64,000 bases of DNA, taken from contig NZ_JBHUDD010000059.1 of the NCBI RefSeq assembly GCF_042677865.1, forward strand, positions 1-64,000, given 5' to 3'. Position numbers and translations under genes: made by a program. How positions within the stretch are numbered: position 1 is the stretch's first letter; every line of letters starts with the position of its first letter. The DNA is from Lutimaribacter salitolerans. Its GTDB lineage: Bacteria; Pseudomonadota; Alphaproteobacteria; Rhodobacterales; Rhodobacteraceae. Positions 1 through 9,112 of the stretch are shown in pieces. The notes beneath the pieces are model-generated. The model had not been told where the DNA came from. It was given only the letters and a program-made list of their open reading frames with translations, and did no database searches.

Positions 1-162
1 TCCCAGCAAGCCGCTTCCTGCACGCTTCAGGCCAGAAAACCCGCCCTGAACCGCGGAAAACGACGAAAAATCGAGGTGCCCTTGTGTTAATATTCGCAAC
101 AATCCATCAAAACGTGATTACGTTTCCGTGACACTGGCCAAGTCCCGGGAAGATCCGGCTTG
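1..162. other. noncoding left edge
   Basis: No convincing coding sequence. The stretch is more AT-rich than its surroundings around 85-130 and lies downstream of the leftward gene that ends at 163. It could hold that operon's terminator or the promoter of a gene outside the window, but I see no clean hairpin with a T tract. Confidence 0.4.
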
Positions 163-561
163 TCACAGCCAGTCGCGCAGAATCGGGATCAGGGGGATGT
201 CGGCCGGCGGCATCGGATAATCGCGCAGCTCGCGCGCATGTGCCCAGGCCAGTGTCTGCCCCTCTTTCGGGTGGGGGATGCCGTTCCATTTGCGGCAGGC
301 GAACAGTGGCATGAGCAGGTGAAAATCGTCATAGCCGTGGCTGGCAAAGGTGAGCGGAGCAAGGCAGGAGTTCCAGGTCTCGATCCCCAATTCTTCGTGC
401 AGTTCACGCACAAGGGCCGATTCCGGGGTTTCGCCCGGCTCGACCTTGCCGCCTGGAAACTCCCACAGGCCCGCCATGGATTTCCCCGGCGGGCGCTGCG
501 CCAGAAGGATGCGGCCATCGACGTCGATCAGGGCAACCGCGGCAACCAGAACGACCTTCAA
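163..561 (-). CDS. mutT: Nudix hydrolase MutT (8-oxo-dGTP diphosphatase)
   Basis: A 132-aa cytosolic Nudix hydrolase, expected to hydrolyse 8-oxo-dGTP to the monophosphate and so keep oxidised guanine out of DNA. The Nudix box is complete at residues 38-60: G at 38, the RELHEELG core and the spacing G-x5-E-x7-REUxEExGU. The length is typical for stand-alone MutT (about 130 aa). The start overlaps the argJ stop by 4 nt (ATGA), so translation is probably coupled. It is the last gene of the leftward PPIase-argJ-mutT operon. A Nudix enzyme with another nucleotide substrate cannot be excluded. Confidence 0.88.
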   Translation of the reverse strand: MKVVLVAAVALIDVDGRILLAQRPPGKSMAGLWEFPGGKVEPGETPESALVRELHEELGIETWNSCLAPLTFASHGYDDFHLLMPLFACRKWNGIPHPKEGQTLAWAHARELRDYPMPPADIPLIPILRDWL

Positions 562-1784
562 GACCGGTAATCCGCGTTGATCGAGATATAGCCGTGGGTC
601 AGATCGCAGGTCCAGACGGTTGCCTGCCGGGTGCCAAGGCCGATGTCTACCGTGATGGTCAGATCTGGCTGTTGCATGTAGGTCGCGCCCTGATCCTCGG
701 CATAGCCGGGGGCGACCCAGCCGTTTTCAGCCACAAGGATGTCGCCAAAGCGGATGGTCAGGCGGTCGCGGTCGGCGGCGGCACCGGATTTGCCGATGGC
801 CATGACGATGCGGCCCCAGTTGGGATCTTCGCCCGCGATGGCGGTTTTTACCAGCGGCGAGTTGGCGATGGACAGGGCGTGCGTGCGGGCGTCGGCGTCG
901 CTGGCTGCGCCGGTCACCTGCACGGTGACGAACTTGGTGGCGCCTTCGCCGTCGCGCACGACTTGATGGGCCAGATCCTGCATCACGTCGTGCAGGGCGG
1001 CTTCGAATTCGGGGGCGTCATCGACCGCCACACCGGATGCGCCGGTGGCGGCCAGCAGCAGCGTGTCCGAAGTCGAGGTGTCGCTGTCGACCGTGATGCA
1101 GTTGAAGGTGCGGTCGGTCAGCCGGGACAGCATCGCCTGCAAGGGGGGCTGGGCAATCTGTGCGTCGGTGAAGATGTAGACCAGCATCGTGGCCATGTCC
1201 GGCGCGATCATGCCCGAGCCTTTGGCGATGCCCGCGATGCGCACGGGCTGACCGTCCACCATGATTTCCGCGCCAGCTCCCTTGGGAAAGGTGTCGGTCG
1301 TCATGATGGCGCGGGCGGCGTGCTCCATGTTGGCGGCTTCCAGTGCGCTGGCCAGATCATCGAGCTTGGCGATGATGCGGTCATGGGGCAGCGGCTCGCC
1401 GATGACCCCGGTGGAGGAGGTGAACACGCGCTCCACCGGCACGCCGGTGGCATTGGCCACGGACTGCGTGATGGCCTGCACCGATTCCACGCCGCGCCCG
1501 CCGGTGAAGGCGTTGGAATTGCCCGAGTTGACGAGGATCGCCGCGCCTGCGTCGGATGCGGTGCCGATCTTGGCCTGACAATCCAGAACCGGGGCCGAAC
1601 GTGTGGCAGAGCGCGTGAACACCCCGGCCATCGTGGTGCCGGGGGCCAGACGGGCCAGCATCACATCGGTGCGGTCCTTGTATTTCACACCGGCGGCGGC
1701 GGTGGCAATCTCTACCCCGCCGATGTCGGGCAAGGTGGGAAAGCTGGCCGGGGCCAGTGGGGAAACGGCCAGCGCCTTGCCCAT
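558..1784 (-). CDS. argJ: bifunctional ornithine acetyltransferase / N-acetylglutamate synthase ArgJ
   Basis: ArgJ transfers acetyl from N-acetylornithine to glutamate in the cyclic arginine pathway. The bifunctional type also makes N-acetylglutamate from acetyl-CoA. The protein is 408 aa, the usual family length. The autocleavage motif PDMATML is present, with the Ala198-Thr199 bond where the precursor splits into alpha and beta chains and Thr199 becomes the nucleophile. The ending INADYRS resembles the conserved ArgJ C-terminus (N-x-x-Y-R/T-S). ATG at 1784 is chosen. A TTG codon sits immediately before it, directly after the TAA stop of the upstream PPIase gene. Whether it is mono- or bifunctional cannot be read from sequence alone. 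Confidence 0.93.
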   Translation of the reverse strand: MGKALAVSPLAPASFPTLPDIGGVEIATAAAGVKYKDRTDVMLARLAPGTTMAGVFTRSATRSAPVLDCQAKIGTASDAGAAILVNSGNSNAFTGGRGVESVQAITQSVANATGVPVERVFTSSTGVIGEPLPHDRIIAKLDDLASALEAANMEHAARAIMTTDTFPKGAGAEIMVDGQPVRIAGIAKGSGMIAPDMATMLVYIFTDAQIAQPPLQAMLSRLTDRTFNCITVDSDTSTSDTLLLAATGASGVAVDDAPEFEAALHDVMQDLAHQVVRDGEGATKFVTVQVTGAASDADARTHALSIANSPLVKTAIAGEDPNWGRIVMAIGKSGAAADRDRLTIRFGDILVAENGWVAPGYAEDQGATYMQQPDLTITVDIGLGTRQATVWTCDLTHGYISINADYRS

Positions 1785-1787
1785 CAA

Positions 1788-2633
1788 TTACTTCTCCAGC
1801 ATGTCGAGGTTGGACAGCAGGGATTTGTCGATGCCGTCGGCCATGGTTTCGACCGTTGCGGCCTCGGTCAGTTCCTGAACGCGGGCGTCGACGACCTGCT
1901 GCTGCAATTGTGCCTCGACCTCTTCGCGGACCTCTTCCAGCGCGGGGATGTCCTTCATCCGCGTATCGTTCAGGCGCACGACGTGCCAGCCGAACTGGGT
2001 CTGCACGGGATCGGACACGCCTTCGGGGTCAAGCGTTTTCACCGCTTCTTCGAACTCGGGCACCATCATGCCGGTGCTGAACCATCCCAGTTCGCCACCG
2101 TTGGGCCCGGACGGGCCGGTGGAGTTGTCGCGGGCCAGTTGAGCGAAATCCTCGCCTGCGCGGGCACGCTCGGCCAGGGTTGCGGCCTCTTCCTCGGTCT
2201 CGACAAGAATGTGGCTGGCGTTCCATTCGGTGTCGGGTTCGGCACCGGCGTATTGGTCCTCATAGGCGGCCTGAATGGCGTCTTCGGTCATGGAACCGGC
2301 CAGCAGATCGTCGATCGCCTCGGCGGCAAGCAATTGGCGCATTTCGTTTTCCACGGCCATTTCCACGCGGCGTGGCGTTTCAGTCAGGGTTTCGGCCAGC
2401 ACGCTTTGCTGCACAAGCTGGTTGAGGATGCCGTCGAACAGCACCTCGTCGGGCAGTTGGGTGAACTGCTGGGGCAGGTTGGCGCGCACAAGGATCATGT
2501 GGCCCAGGGTGATGTCCTGACCGTTGACCGTGGCGACGACGGTGTCGGCGGTGGGCGCGTCCTCGGCCTTGGCGGGCAGCGACAGGCACATGGCCAGGGC
2601 GGCAGCGGCAGCAAAGGTGAAACGGTGTGACAT
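1788..2633 (-). CDS. exported parvulin-type peptidyl-prolyl isomerase
   Basis: A 281-aa protein with a signal peptide (hydrophobic core about residues 8-20, likely cleavage after AKA). An N-terminal helical SurA/PrsA-like chaperone region follows, then a parvulin rotamase domain at about 135-225 (ASHILVETEEEA start, then GGELGWF and QFGWHVVRL motifs). It should act in the periplasm or at the membrane, catalysing prolyl cis/trans isomerisation and assisting envelope protein folding. It is first in the operon with argJ and mutT and is divergent from secA, the preprotein translocase motor, which places an export chaperone beside the export ATPase. Related to PpiC/PrsA/SurA; the exact subfamily is not assignable by eye. 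Confidence 0.85.
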   Translation of the reverse strand: MSHRFTFAAAAALAMCLSLPAKAEDAPTADTVVATVNGQDITLGHMILVRANLPQQFTQLPDEVLFDGILNQLVQQSVLAETLTETPRRVEMAVENEMRQLLAAEAIDDLLAGSMTEDAIQAAYEDQYAGAEPDTEWNASHILVETEEEAATLAERARAGEDFAQLARDNSTGPSGPNGGELGWFSTGMMVPEFEEAVKTLDPEGVSDPVQTQFGWHVVRLNDTRMKDIPALEEVREEVEAQLQQQVVDARVQELTEAATVETMADGIDKSLLSNLDMLEK

Positions 2634-2805
2634 CTGGTTATCCTTTCAGGGCGCGATGGCCCGTGACATTGACACTTGCACAGCCGCCCCTTACGTAGCC
2701 TTGTGGCCGGTTTGGCTGTTATTTCCCGCCCGTTTTAGGCGGTGTGGATGCAGCGGGCAAGCAGTAGGCCCGCACTATTTTGTCAACGACCGGAACGGAT
2801 GGACC

Positions 2806-5547
2806 ATGCTTGGATTCGGAACTCTTACCCGAAAGGTGTTCGGCACCCCGAACGACCGCAAGGTCAAGGCCACGCGCCCCGTGATCGAAAAGATCAACGC
2901 GATGGAAGCCGAGTTCGAAAAGCTGGACGATGCAGGGCTGATCGCCAAGACCGAAGAGTTTCGCAAGCGGGTCGCCGGTGGCGAGACGCTGGACGCGATC
3001 CTGCCCGAGGCCTTTGCGAACTGCCGAGAGGCGGCGAAACGCGCGCTGGGGCTGCGCGCCTTTGACGTGCAGCTGATGGGCGGCATGTTCCTGCATCAGG
3101 GCAATATCGCCGAGATGAAGACCGGCGAGGGCAAGACGTTGGTGGCGACCTTTCCCGCCTATCTGAACGCGCTGACCGGCAATGGCGTGCATATCGTCAC
3201 CGTCAACGACTACCTGGCCCGCCGCGACGCGGAATGGATGAGCAAGGTTTACGGCGCATTGGGCATGGACACCGGCGTTGTCGTGCCACAGCAGCCCGAT
3301 GCCGAGAAACGCGCGGCCTATGCCTGTGACATCACCTATGCCACCAACAACGAGCTTGGGTTCGACTACCTGCGCGACAACATGAAGGCCGAACTGACCG
3401 ACATGGCGCAGCGCGGCCATCACTTTGCCATCGTGGACGAGGTGGACAGCATCCTGATCGACGAGGCGCGCACGCCGCTGATCATTTCCGGCCCGTCCGA
3501 CGACCGCAGCGATCTGTACGTGGCGATCAACCGGTTCATCCCCGAGATCCGCGACGAGCATTTCACGCTGGATGAAAAGCAGCGCAACGTGACCTTTACC
3601 GACGAGGGCAACGAGTTTCTGGAAGAACAGTTGCTGGCGCGTGGTGTGCTGCCCGAGGGGCAATCGCTGTATGATCCCGAAAGCACCACGATCGTGCACC
3701 ATGTCAATCAGGCCCTGCGTGCGCACAAGCTGTTCCAGCGCGACAAGGATTACATCGTGCGTCCCGCCACCAATCAGGCGGGTCAGCCGCTGGGCCATGA
3801 CGAGGTTGTGCTGATCGACGAGTTCACCGGGCGGATGATGTCCGGTCGGCGGCTGTCGGATGGCCTGCATCAGGCGATCGAGGCCAAGGAAGATTGCAAG
3901 ATCCAGCCCGAGAACGTGACGCTGGCGCAGGTGACCTTTCAGAACTATTTCCGCCTGTATGACAAGCTGTCGGGCATGACCGGCACGGCGTCGACCGAGG
4001 CGGAAGAGTTCCAGACGATCTATGGTCTGGGCGTGGTCGAGGTGCCGACGAACCGGCTCATCGCGCGCAAAGACGATGACGACGCCGTCTACCGCACCGC
4101 GCAGGAAAAATACGACGCCATCGTCGCGACCATCAAGGAGTCGAACGCCAAGGGGCAGCCGATCCTTGTGGGCACGACCAGCATCGAGAAATCCGAGTCC
4201 CTGTCGGAGCTTCTGAAGAAAGCGGGGGTGGAGCACAACGTCCTGAACGCCCGCCAGCACGACAAGGAGGCGCAGATCGTCGCCGACGCGGGCAAGCTGG
4301 GCGCGGTGACCATCGCCACCAACATGGCCGGGCGCGGCACCGACATCAAGCTGGGCGGCAATCTGGATTTCCAGATCATGGAAGCCATCGAAGCCGACCC
4401 CGAGGCCGACCCCGAAGAAATCCGCAAGCGGATCGAGGCCGAGCACGTGACCGACGAGCAGAAGGTGAAAGAGGCCGGCGGCCTGTTCGTTCTGGCCACC
4501 GAACGGCACGAAAGCCGCCGCATCGACAACCAGTTGCGCGGCCGGTCGGGCCGTCAGGGCGACCCCGGACGCTCGGCGTTCTTCCTGAGCCTCGAAGACG
4601 ACCTGATGCGGATTTTCGGGTCAGAGCGGCTGGACAAGGTGCTGTCGTCACTGGGCATGAAGGAAGGCGAGGCCATCGTTCATCCTTGGGTCAACAAATC
4701 GCTGGAACGCGCGCAGGCCAAGGTCGAAGGCCGCAACTTTGACATCCGCAAGCAGTTGCTGAAATTCGACGACGTGATGAACGAGCAGCGCAAGGTTATC
4801 TTTGCCCAGCGGCGCGAGATCATGGAAGCCAAGGACCTGTCGGAAATCGTGACCGACATGCGCCACGAGGTCATCGGCGATCTGGTGGACCAGTACATGC
4901 CGCCGAAAACCTATGCCGACCAGTGGGACACCGAAGGGCTGTATGCCGCGTGCATCGAGCAGTTGGGTGTCGATGTGCCGGTGATCGCCTGGGCCGCCGA
5001 AGAAGGCGTGGATGACGAGGAAATCACCGAGCGGCTTGAAAAGGCCAGCGACGAGATGATGGCCGAGAAGGCCGCTGCCTTTGGCCCCGAGACGATGCGC
5101 CAGATCGAAAAGCAGGTGTTGCTGCAGACGATCGACGGCAAGTGGCGTGAACATCTGCTGACGCTGGAACACCTGCGCAGTGTTGTCGGGTTCCGGGGCT
5201 ATGCACAGCGCGACCCGCTGAACGAGTACAAGACCGAAGGCTTCCAGTTGTTCGAATCGATGCTGGACAGCCTGCGGATCGACGTGACGCAAAAGCTGTC
5301 CCAGATCCGGCCGATGACCGAAGAGGAACAGCAGCGGATGGTCGCGGAACTGACCGCGCAGCAAAGGGCGCAGCAGGACGCGCTGGACATGGCGCGCGAG
5401 GAAAGCGAGGCCGAAACGCTGGCCCCGCCCGAAGAGCGCGAGTTTGACGAAAATGACTCCGCCACCTGGGGCAACCCGGGCCGGAACGAGCTTTGTCCCT
5501 GCGGGTCGGGCAAGAAGTTCAAGCATTGCCACGGACGCTTTGCCTAG
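2806..5547 (+). CDS. secA: preprotein translocase ATPase SecA
   Basis: SecA drives post-translational export through SecYEG. At 913 aa it has the normal length. Walker A (TGEGKT) is at about residues 106-111, the DEVDSILIDEARTP helicase motif II is near 210, and DNQLRGRSGRQGDPG is in NBD2. A C-terminal SecB/zinc-binding tail CPCGSGKKFKHCH gives a CxC-x8-CH pattern at the very end. The frame is open upstream to 2524, but the conserved N-terminus MLGFGTLTRKVFG fixes the ATG at 2806. The 172-nt divergent gap from the PPIase gene has a perfect TTGACA at 2669, though the matching -10 (TACGTA, 17 nt on) is poor. Confidence 0.97.
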   Translation: MLGFGTLTRKVFGTPNDRKVKATRPVIEKINAMEAEFEKLDDAGLIAKTEEFRKRVAGGETLDAILPEAFANCREAAKRALGLRAFDVQLMGGMFLHQGNIAEMKTGEGKTLVATFPAYLNALTGNGVHIVTVNDYLARRDAEWMSKVYGALGMDTGVVVPQQPDAEKRAAYACDITYATNNELGFDYLRDNMKAELTDMAQRGHHFAIVDEVDSILIDEARTPLIISGPSDDRSDLYVAINRFIPEIRDEHFTLDEKQRNVTFTDEGNEFLEEQLLARGVLPEGQSLYDPESTTIVHHVNQALRAHKLFQRDKDYIVRPATNQAGQPLGHDEVVLIDEFTGRMMSGRRLSDGLHQAIEAKEDCKIQPENVTLAQVTFQNYFRLYDKLSGMTGTASTEAEEFQTIYGLGVVEVPTNRLIARKDDDDAVYRTAQEKYDAIVATIKESNAKGQPILVGTTSIEKSESLSELLKKAGVEHNVLNARQHDKEAQIVADAGKLGAVTIATNMAGRGTDIKLGGNLDFQIMEAIEADPEADPEEIRKRIEAEHVTDEQKVKEAGGLFVLATERHESRRIDNQLRGRSGRQGDPGRSAFFLSLEDDLMRIFGSERLDKVLSSLGMKEGEAIVHPWVNKSLERAQAKVEGRNFDIRKQLLKFDDVMNEQRKVIFAQRREIMEAKDLSEIVTDMRHEVIGDLVDQYMPPKTYADQWDTEGLYAACIEQLGVDVPVIAWAAEEGVDDEEITERLEKASDEMMAEKAAAFGPETMRQIEKQVLLQTIDGKWREHLLTLEHLRSVVGFRGYAQRDPLNEYKTEGFQLFESMLDSLRIDVTQKLSQIRPMTEEEQQRMVAELTAQQRAQQDALDMAREESEAETLAPPEEREFDENDSATWGNPGRNELCPCGSGKKFKHCHGRFA

Positions 5548-5584
5548 GCACATTTTGTGCTGAAAGAGCCTGAAATACTCCGCA

Positions 5585-5609
5585 ACGGCGCCATATGGGC
5601 GCCGTTTTT
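5585..5609 (+). terminator. intrinsic terminator after secA
   Basis: A perfect 8-bp stem (ACGGCGCC at 5585-5592 pairing with GGCGCCGT at 5598-5605), a 5-nt loop, and a T run from 5605 to 5609. It lies 37 nt after the secA stop. Confidence 0.85.
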
Positions 5610-5655
5610 GTTAATGAAACTCCGATACTGAAGCAGTGGGTTTCAGGAGTCGGCA

Positions 5656-6663
5656 ATGTTTGATCCAAAGCGCTATATTCTGGCAGGTGGCACCGTCGTG
5701 GTTGCGCTTGGCATCGGTTTCGTGATGCAGCAGGCGCCTTCGCCGGTGACGCAGACCGCGTCGCTGAACACGCAGATGGATGTCATGACCGAACCGCCTG
5801 TGGTTGCTGCGGGCATGTCGGGCATGGAGTTGAGCGGGATCGCCCACACCGCGGCCACGTCGCGCACCAATGATATCGAGCGGTCTGCCCCCGTTCTGCC
5901 CGAGCCCGATACCGAACTGGCCGCCGCCGTGCCCGGTCTGGACGAGGTGTTGCGGACGCAGGATGCCCCGGGGACGCCGCCGCAGGGCTGTGATCCGGTG
6001 ATGACGGCCCGCCCGGCCCCTGCCGCCATGGTCGATCTGACCGTGACCGCCGATTGCCTGCCGCAGGCCCGGGTGACGATCCATCACAACGGAATGATGG
6101 TGCAGGCGCTGACCGATGGGGATGGTGTCCTGCGGATGCGCGCGCCTGCCCTGACGCCCGAGGCGCTGTTCATTGCGTCGTTCGAGAACGGAAGCGGCGC
6201 GGTCGTGCGCGCGCAGGTGCCGGATTTTGATGCCTATGACCGCGTGGTCCTGCAATGGCGCGGCGATGCCGGGTTCCAGATACACGCGCTGGAATATGGC
6301 GCGACCTATGGCGATGCGGGCCATGTCTGGGAGGAGGCGCCGGGCGATCTGGATCGTGCGGTTGCCGGGCAGGGTGGCGTTCTGACCACGCTGGGTGACA
6401 CGGCCATAAACGACGGTCTGCGCGCGCAGGTCTATACCTTCCCGTCCGGCGCTGGGCAGGCGGGCGAGGTGGAACTGACCGCCGAAGCGGTGATCACCTC
6501 GGGCAACTGCACCCGCGATGTCGAGGCGCAGGCGCTGCAGGTCGGGCCCGGCGGCGCGCTGAGCGCGCAGGACGTGGCGTTGACCATGCCCTCTTGCGAT
6601 GTCGAGGTCGACATTCTGATGTTGAAAAACCTGCTGCAAGACCTGAAGATCGCCGGCAACTGA
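5656..6663 (+). CDS. secreted or membrane-anchored protein with two cysteine pairs
   Basis: A 335-aa protein of unknown function. Residues 8-24 form a hydrophobic segment (signal peptide or anchor) followed by a low-complexity linker to about residue 105. The remainder (about 108-335) looks like beta-rich extracytoplasmic domains. Four cysteines at 112, 134, 285 and 314 all fall outside the membrane segment, two near each end, and could form two disulfides. The last 20 residues are a Leu-rich helix. It follows the secA terminator and lies 30 nt upstream of the substrate-binding/OmpA fusion, so the pair is probably one operon acting in the periplasm. I recall similar Rhodobacteraceae proteins named only 'translocase' or hypothetical. 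No enzymatic motif is visible. Confidence 0.75.
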   Translation: MFDPKRYILAGGTVVVALGIGFVMQQAPSPVTQTASLNTQMDVMTEPPVVAAGMSGMELSGIAHTAATSRTNDIERSAPVLPEPDTELAAAVPGLDEVLRTQDAPGTPPQGCDPVMTARPAPAAMVDLTVTADCLPQARVTIHHNGMMVQALTDGDGVLRMRAPALTPEALFIASFENGSGAVVRAQVPDFDAYDRVVLQWRGDAGFQIHALEYGATYGDAGHVWEEAPGDLDRAVAGQGGVLTTLGDTAINDGLRAQVYTFPSGAGQAGEVELTAEAVITSGNCTRDVEAQALQVGPGGALSAQDVALTMPSCDVEVDILMLKNLLQDLKIAGN

Positions 6664-6693
6664 CAACCGCGTTTTCTGGGGCAGACATCTTTC

Positions 6694-8253
6694 ATGGTTT
6701 TCTTGCGTGCGGCGGCCTGCGCCGCACTTTTCCTTGTATGGGGCACGCTTGGGGCGGTGGCACAGGATGTCACGCTGACCTCGCGCGATGGCTCGGTCGA
6801 GATCACCGGCACGCTGCTGGGATTTGACGGCGAATTCTACCGCGTCGAAACGGTCTATGGCGAATTGACGGTGGATGGCTCGGGTGTGCTGTGTGATGGG
6901 CCGGGCTGTCCGAACCTGACCGCCTTTGTGGCCGAACTGCGGCTGGCTGGGGCAGAAACCATGGGTGCCGTGCTGATGCCCGCGTTGATCGAGGCCTTTG
7001 CCCTGCGCAGCGGGCTGACAGCCACCCGACAGGACGAGGGGCCGGCGCGCGCGACCTACCTGTTGCGCGACCGTGACAGCGGGGTGCTGGTGGGGCGGTT
7101 TCATATCCATGCCACAAATACGGACGAAGGATTTGCCGATCTGCTGGCGAACGAGGCCGATATCGTCATGTCGCTGCGCGAGGTGCGCGGCCCCGAGGCG
7201 GCCCGTGCGCAGGAGGCCGGGATGGGTGATCTGCGCGGGCGGGGCCGGTCACGGGTTCTGGCGCTGGATGCGCTGGTGCCGGTGGTGGCTGCCGACAACC
7301 CGCTGAGCACCATCACCACCCCCGATCTGGCGCAGGCCTTTGCCGGGCAGATCGACAACTGGCAGGCGCTGGGGGGGCCGGATGCGCCGATCACCCTGCA
7401 TCTGCGCGATGCGCGCTCGGGGCTGGGGCAGGCGGTCGTGGACCGGCTGCTGCGCCCGATCCGCGCCGATCTTCCACCCGGCGTGCAGCGCCATACCAGC
7501 AATGCCGATCTGGCCGAGGCGGTGGCGGGCGATCCGTTCGGTCTTGGCCTTGCTTCGGGGGCTGCGCTGGGCCGGACCAAGCCGCTGGCCCTGTCCGGCG
7601 ATTGCGGTTTTGCGTTGCAGGCCGGCCGGCGCAACGTCAAGACCGAGGATTACCCGCTGACCGCGCCGCTGTTTCTGTATCTGCCCGCACGGCGGTTGCC
7701 GTCGCTGGCGCGCGATTTCCTGACCTATCTGCGCGCGCCCGAGGCCCAGTTGGTGATCCGCCGCGCCGGGTTTGTCGATCAGACGCCCGAAGAGATTCCG
7801 GTGGATGCGCAGGGCAACCGTTTTGCCAATGCCATCGCGCAGGCAGGTGAGGAAGTCGGGCTGGACGAGTTGCAGCGCATGGTCTCGGTGCTGTCGCCGA
7901 TGCGGCGGCTGACCACGACGTTCCGGTTTGAGCAGGGGTCCACGCGGCTGGATGCGCAATCACGCTCGAATGTCGAGCAACTGGCCCGTGCGATGGAGGC
8001 CGGGGTATATGACACGCGCAATTTGCTGTTCGTCGGGTTCACGGATGGGCAGGGCAGTGCGGGGGTCAACCGCGAGATTGCGCTTCGCCGGGCCGAGGCG
8101 GTGCGCGGCGCGGTGATCGTGGCCGCGGAAACCGCCAACCTGACCCGCATCGACCTGGGGGTCGCGGCCTTTGGCAAGGCGATGCCGATGGCTTGCGATG
8201 ACAGCGCGTGGGGTCGGTTGGTGAACCGGCGGGTCGAGGTCTGGGTGCGCTAG
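6694..8253 (+). CDS. periplasmic phosphate-binding-like / OmpA-domain fusion protein
   Basis: A 519-aa exported protein. The signal peptide is residues 1-23 (ends AVAQ). A small beta-rich region (25-75) with Cys67 and Cys72 comes next, then a PstS-like periplasmic binding fold (about 85-365, with DLAQAFAGQIDNWQALGG typical of phosphate-type binding proteins), a helical linker, and an OmpA-family peptidoglycan-binding domain (about 405-519, with NxxLSxxRA-like NREIALRRAEAV and a terminal NRRVEVWV). It probably sits in the periplasm bound to peptidoglycan. The ligand is unknown. There are no Pst permease genes beside it, so transport is unlikely and sensing or scaffolding is an inference. It probably shares a transcript with the upstream four-cysteine protein. 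Confidence 0.82.
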   Translation: MVFLRAAACAALFLVWGTLGAVAQDVTLTSRDGSVEITGTLLGFDGEFYRVETVYGELTVDGSGVLCDGPGCPNLTAFVAELRLAGAETMGAVLMPALIEAFALRSGLTATRQDEGPARATYLLRDRDSGVLVGRFHIHATNTDEGFADLLANEADIVMSLREVRGPEAARAQEAGMGDLRGRGRSRVLALDALVPVVAADNPLSTITTPDLAQAFAGQIDNWQALGGPDAPITLHLRDARSGLGQAVVDRLLRPIRADLPPGVQRHTSNADLAEAVAGDPFGLGLASGAALGRTKPLALSGDCGFALQAGRRNVKTEDYPLTAPLFLYLPARRLPSLARDFLTYLRAPEAQLVIRRAGFVDQTPEEIPVDAQGNRFANAIAQAGEEVGLDELQRMVSVLSPMRRLTTTFRFEQGSTRLDAQSRSNVEQLARAMEAGVYDTRNLLFVGFTDGQGSAGVNREIALRRAEAVRGAVIVAAETANLTRIDLGVAAFGKAMPMACDDSAWGRLVNRRVEVWVR

Positions 8254-9017
8254 ATCAACCCCTCGGCCCGAAAGCTGAGTTCGCGGGATTTTCCGATGAT
8301 CAGGTGATCGTGCAACGTGATCGACAGCGCCTGCGCCGCCAGCTCGATCTGATGGGTCATGGAAATGTCCGCCTCGGACGGGGTCGGGTCGCCCGAAGGG
8401 TGGTTATGCACCAGAATCAGCGCGCTGGCGTTCAGTTCCAGCGCGCGCTTGACCACCTCGCGCGGGTAGACCGGCACGTGATCGACGGTGCCCTGCGCCT
8501 GTTCCTCGTCCGCGATCAGGACGTTCTTGCGATCGAGGAACAGCACACGGAATTGTTCGGTATCGCGGTGCGCCATGGTGGTATGGCAATAGTCCAGCAA
8601 CTGATCCCAACTGCTGACCACGTGGCGTTGCAGGATGCGGCCGCGGGCAAGGCGCTGCGCCGCAGCCTCGACGATCTTCAGCTCGCAGATTACGGCGTCG
8701 CCCACGCCCCTGACTTCTTTCAGGCGTTGGGCGGGGGCGGTGATGACCCCGTTGAAATCGCCAAAGCGGTCCAGCAACGCGCGTGCCAGCGGCTTGACAT
8801 CCTGCCGGGGAATGGCGCGGAACAGGACGAGTTCCAGCATTTCGTAATCCGGCATGGCCTGTGCCCCGCCGTCCATGAACCGCACGCGCAGGCGTTTGCG
8901 GTGGTCGGCGATGTACGAGGGCAGCCGCCCGGCCGCCATGGGCGCAGGCGTCGTCGCCTCGTCCGGGTCGAACAGCGGCAGGGGCATTTCGGCAAAGGCG
9001 TTGGGCTGTTGCGTCAT
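8250..9017 (-). CDS. radC: JAMM/MPN-domain protein RadC
   Basis: A 255-aa RadC-family protein with an N-terminal helix-hairpin-helix region (RGVGDAVI near 103-110) and a C-terminal MPN domain holding the metal motif H204-x-H206-x10-D217 (HNHPSGDPTPSEAD). The old name 'DNA repair protein' is doubtful, since E. coli RadC has no proven repair role and the biochemical activity is unsettled. ATG at 9017 gives a usual N-terminus; the frame is open 26 codons further. Its TAG stop and the TAG of the convergent OmpA-fusion gene share the palindrome CTAG, a 4-nt tail-to-tail overlap. Confidence 0.9.
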   Translation of the reverse strand: MTQQPNAFAEMPLPLFDPDEATTPAPMAAGRLPSYIADHRKRLRVRFMDGGAQAMPDYEMLELVLFRAIPRQDVKPLARALLDRFGDFNGVITAPAQRLKEVRGVGDAVICELKIVEAAAQRLARGRILQRHVVSSWDQLLDYCHTTMAHRDTEQFRVLFLDRKNVLIADEEQAQGTVDHVPVYPREVVKRALELNASALILVHNHPSGDPTPSEADISMTHQIELAAQALSITLHDHLIIGKSRELSFRAEGLI

Positions 9018-9064
9018 GCCGTCACGATGCGCGCCCAGTGGTGAACAGGCGGTTAACGCCCATG

Positions 9065-9093
9065 AAAAAGGCGCGCCCGGTGTGGGGCGCGCC
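9065..9093 (-). terminator. intrinsic terminator after dnaJ
   Basis: Read on the minus strand: a GGCGCGCC arm (9093-9086), an 8-nt loop, a second GGCGCGCC arm (9077-9070) and a run of five T (9069-9065). It sits about 20 nt after the dnaJ stop and separates the dnaK-dnaJ operon from radC. Confidence 0.85.
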
Positions 9094-9112
9094 ATTTGTC
9101 GTTTTCAGGCGG

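Noticed and set aside
2669..2697. TTGACA with TACGTA as the secA promoter
   Set aside because: The -35 is perfect but the -10 matches TATAAT poorly; not strong enough to list.
2524..2805. Upstream in-frame extension of secA
   Set aside because: It overlaps the divergent PPIase gene and lacks the SecA start; the conserved N-terminus begins at 2806.
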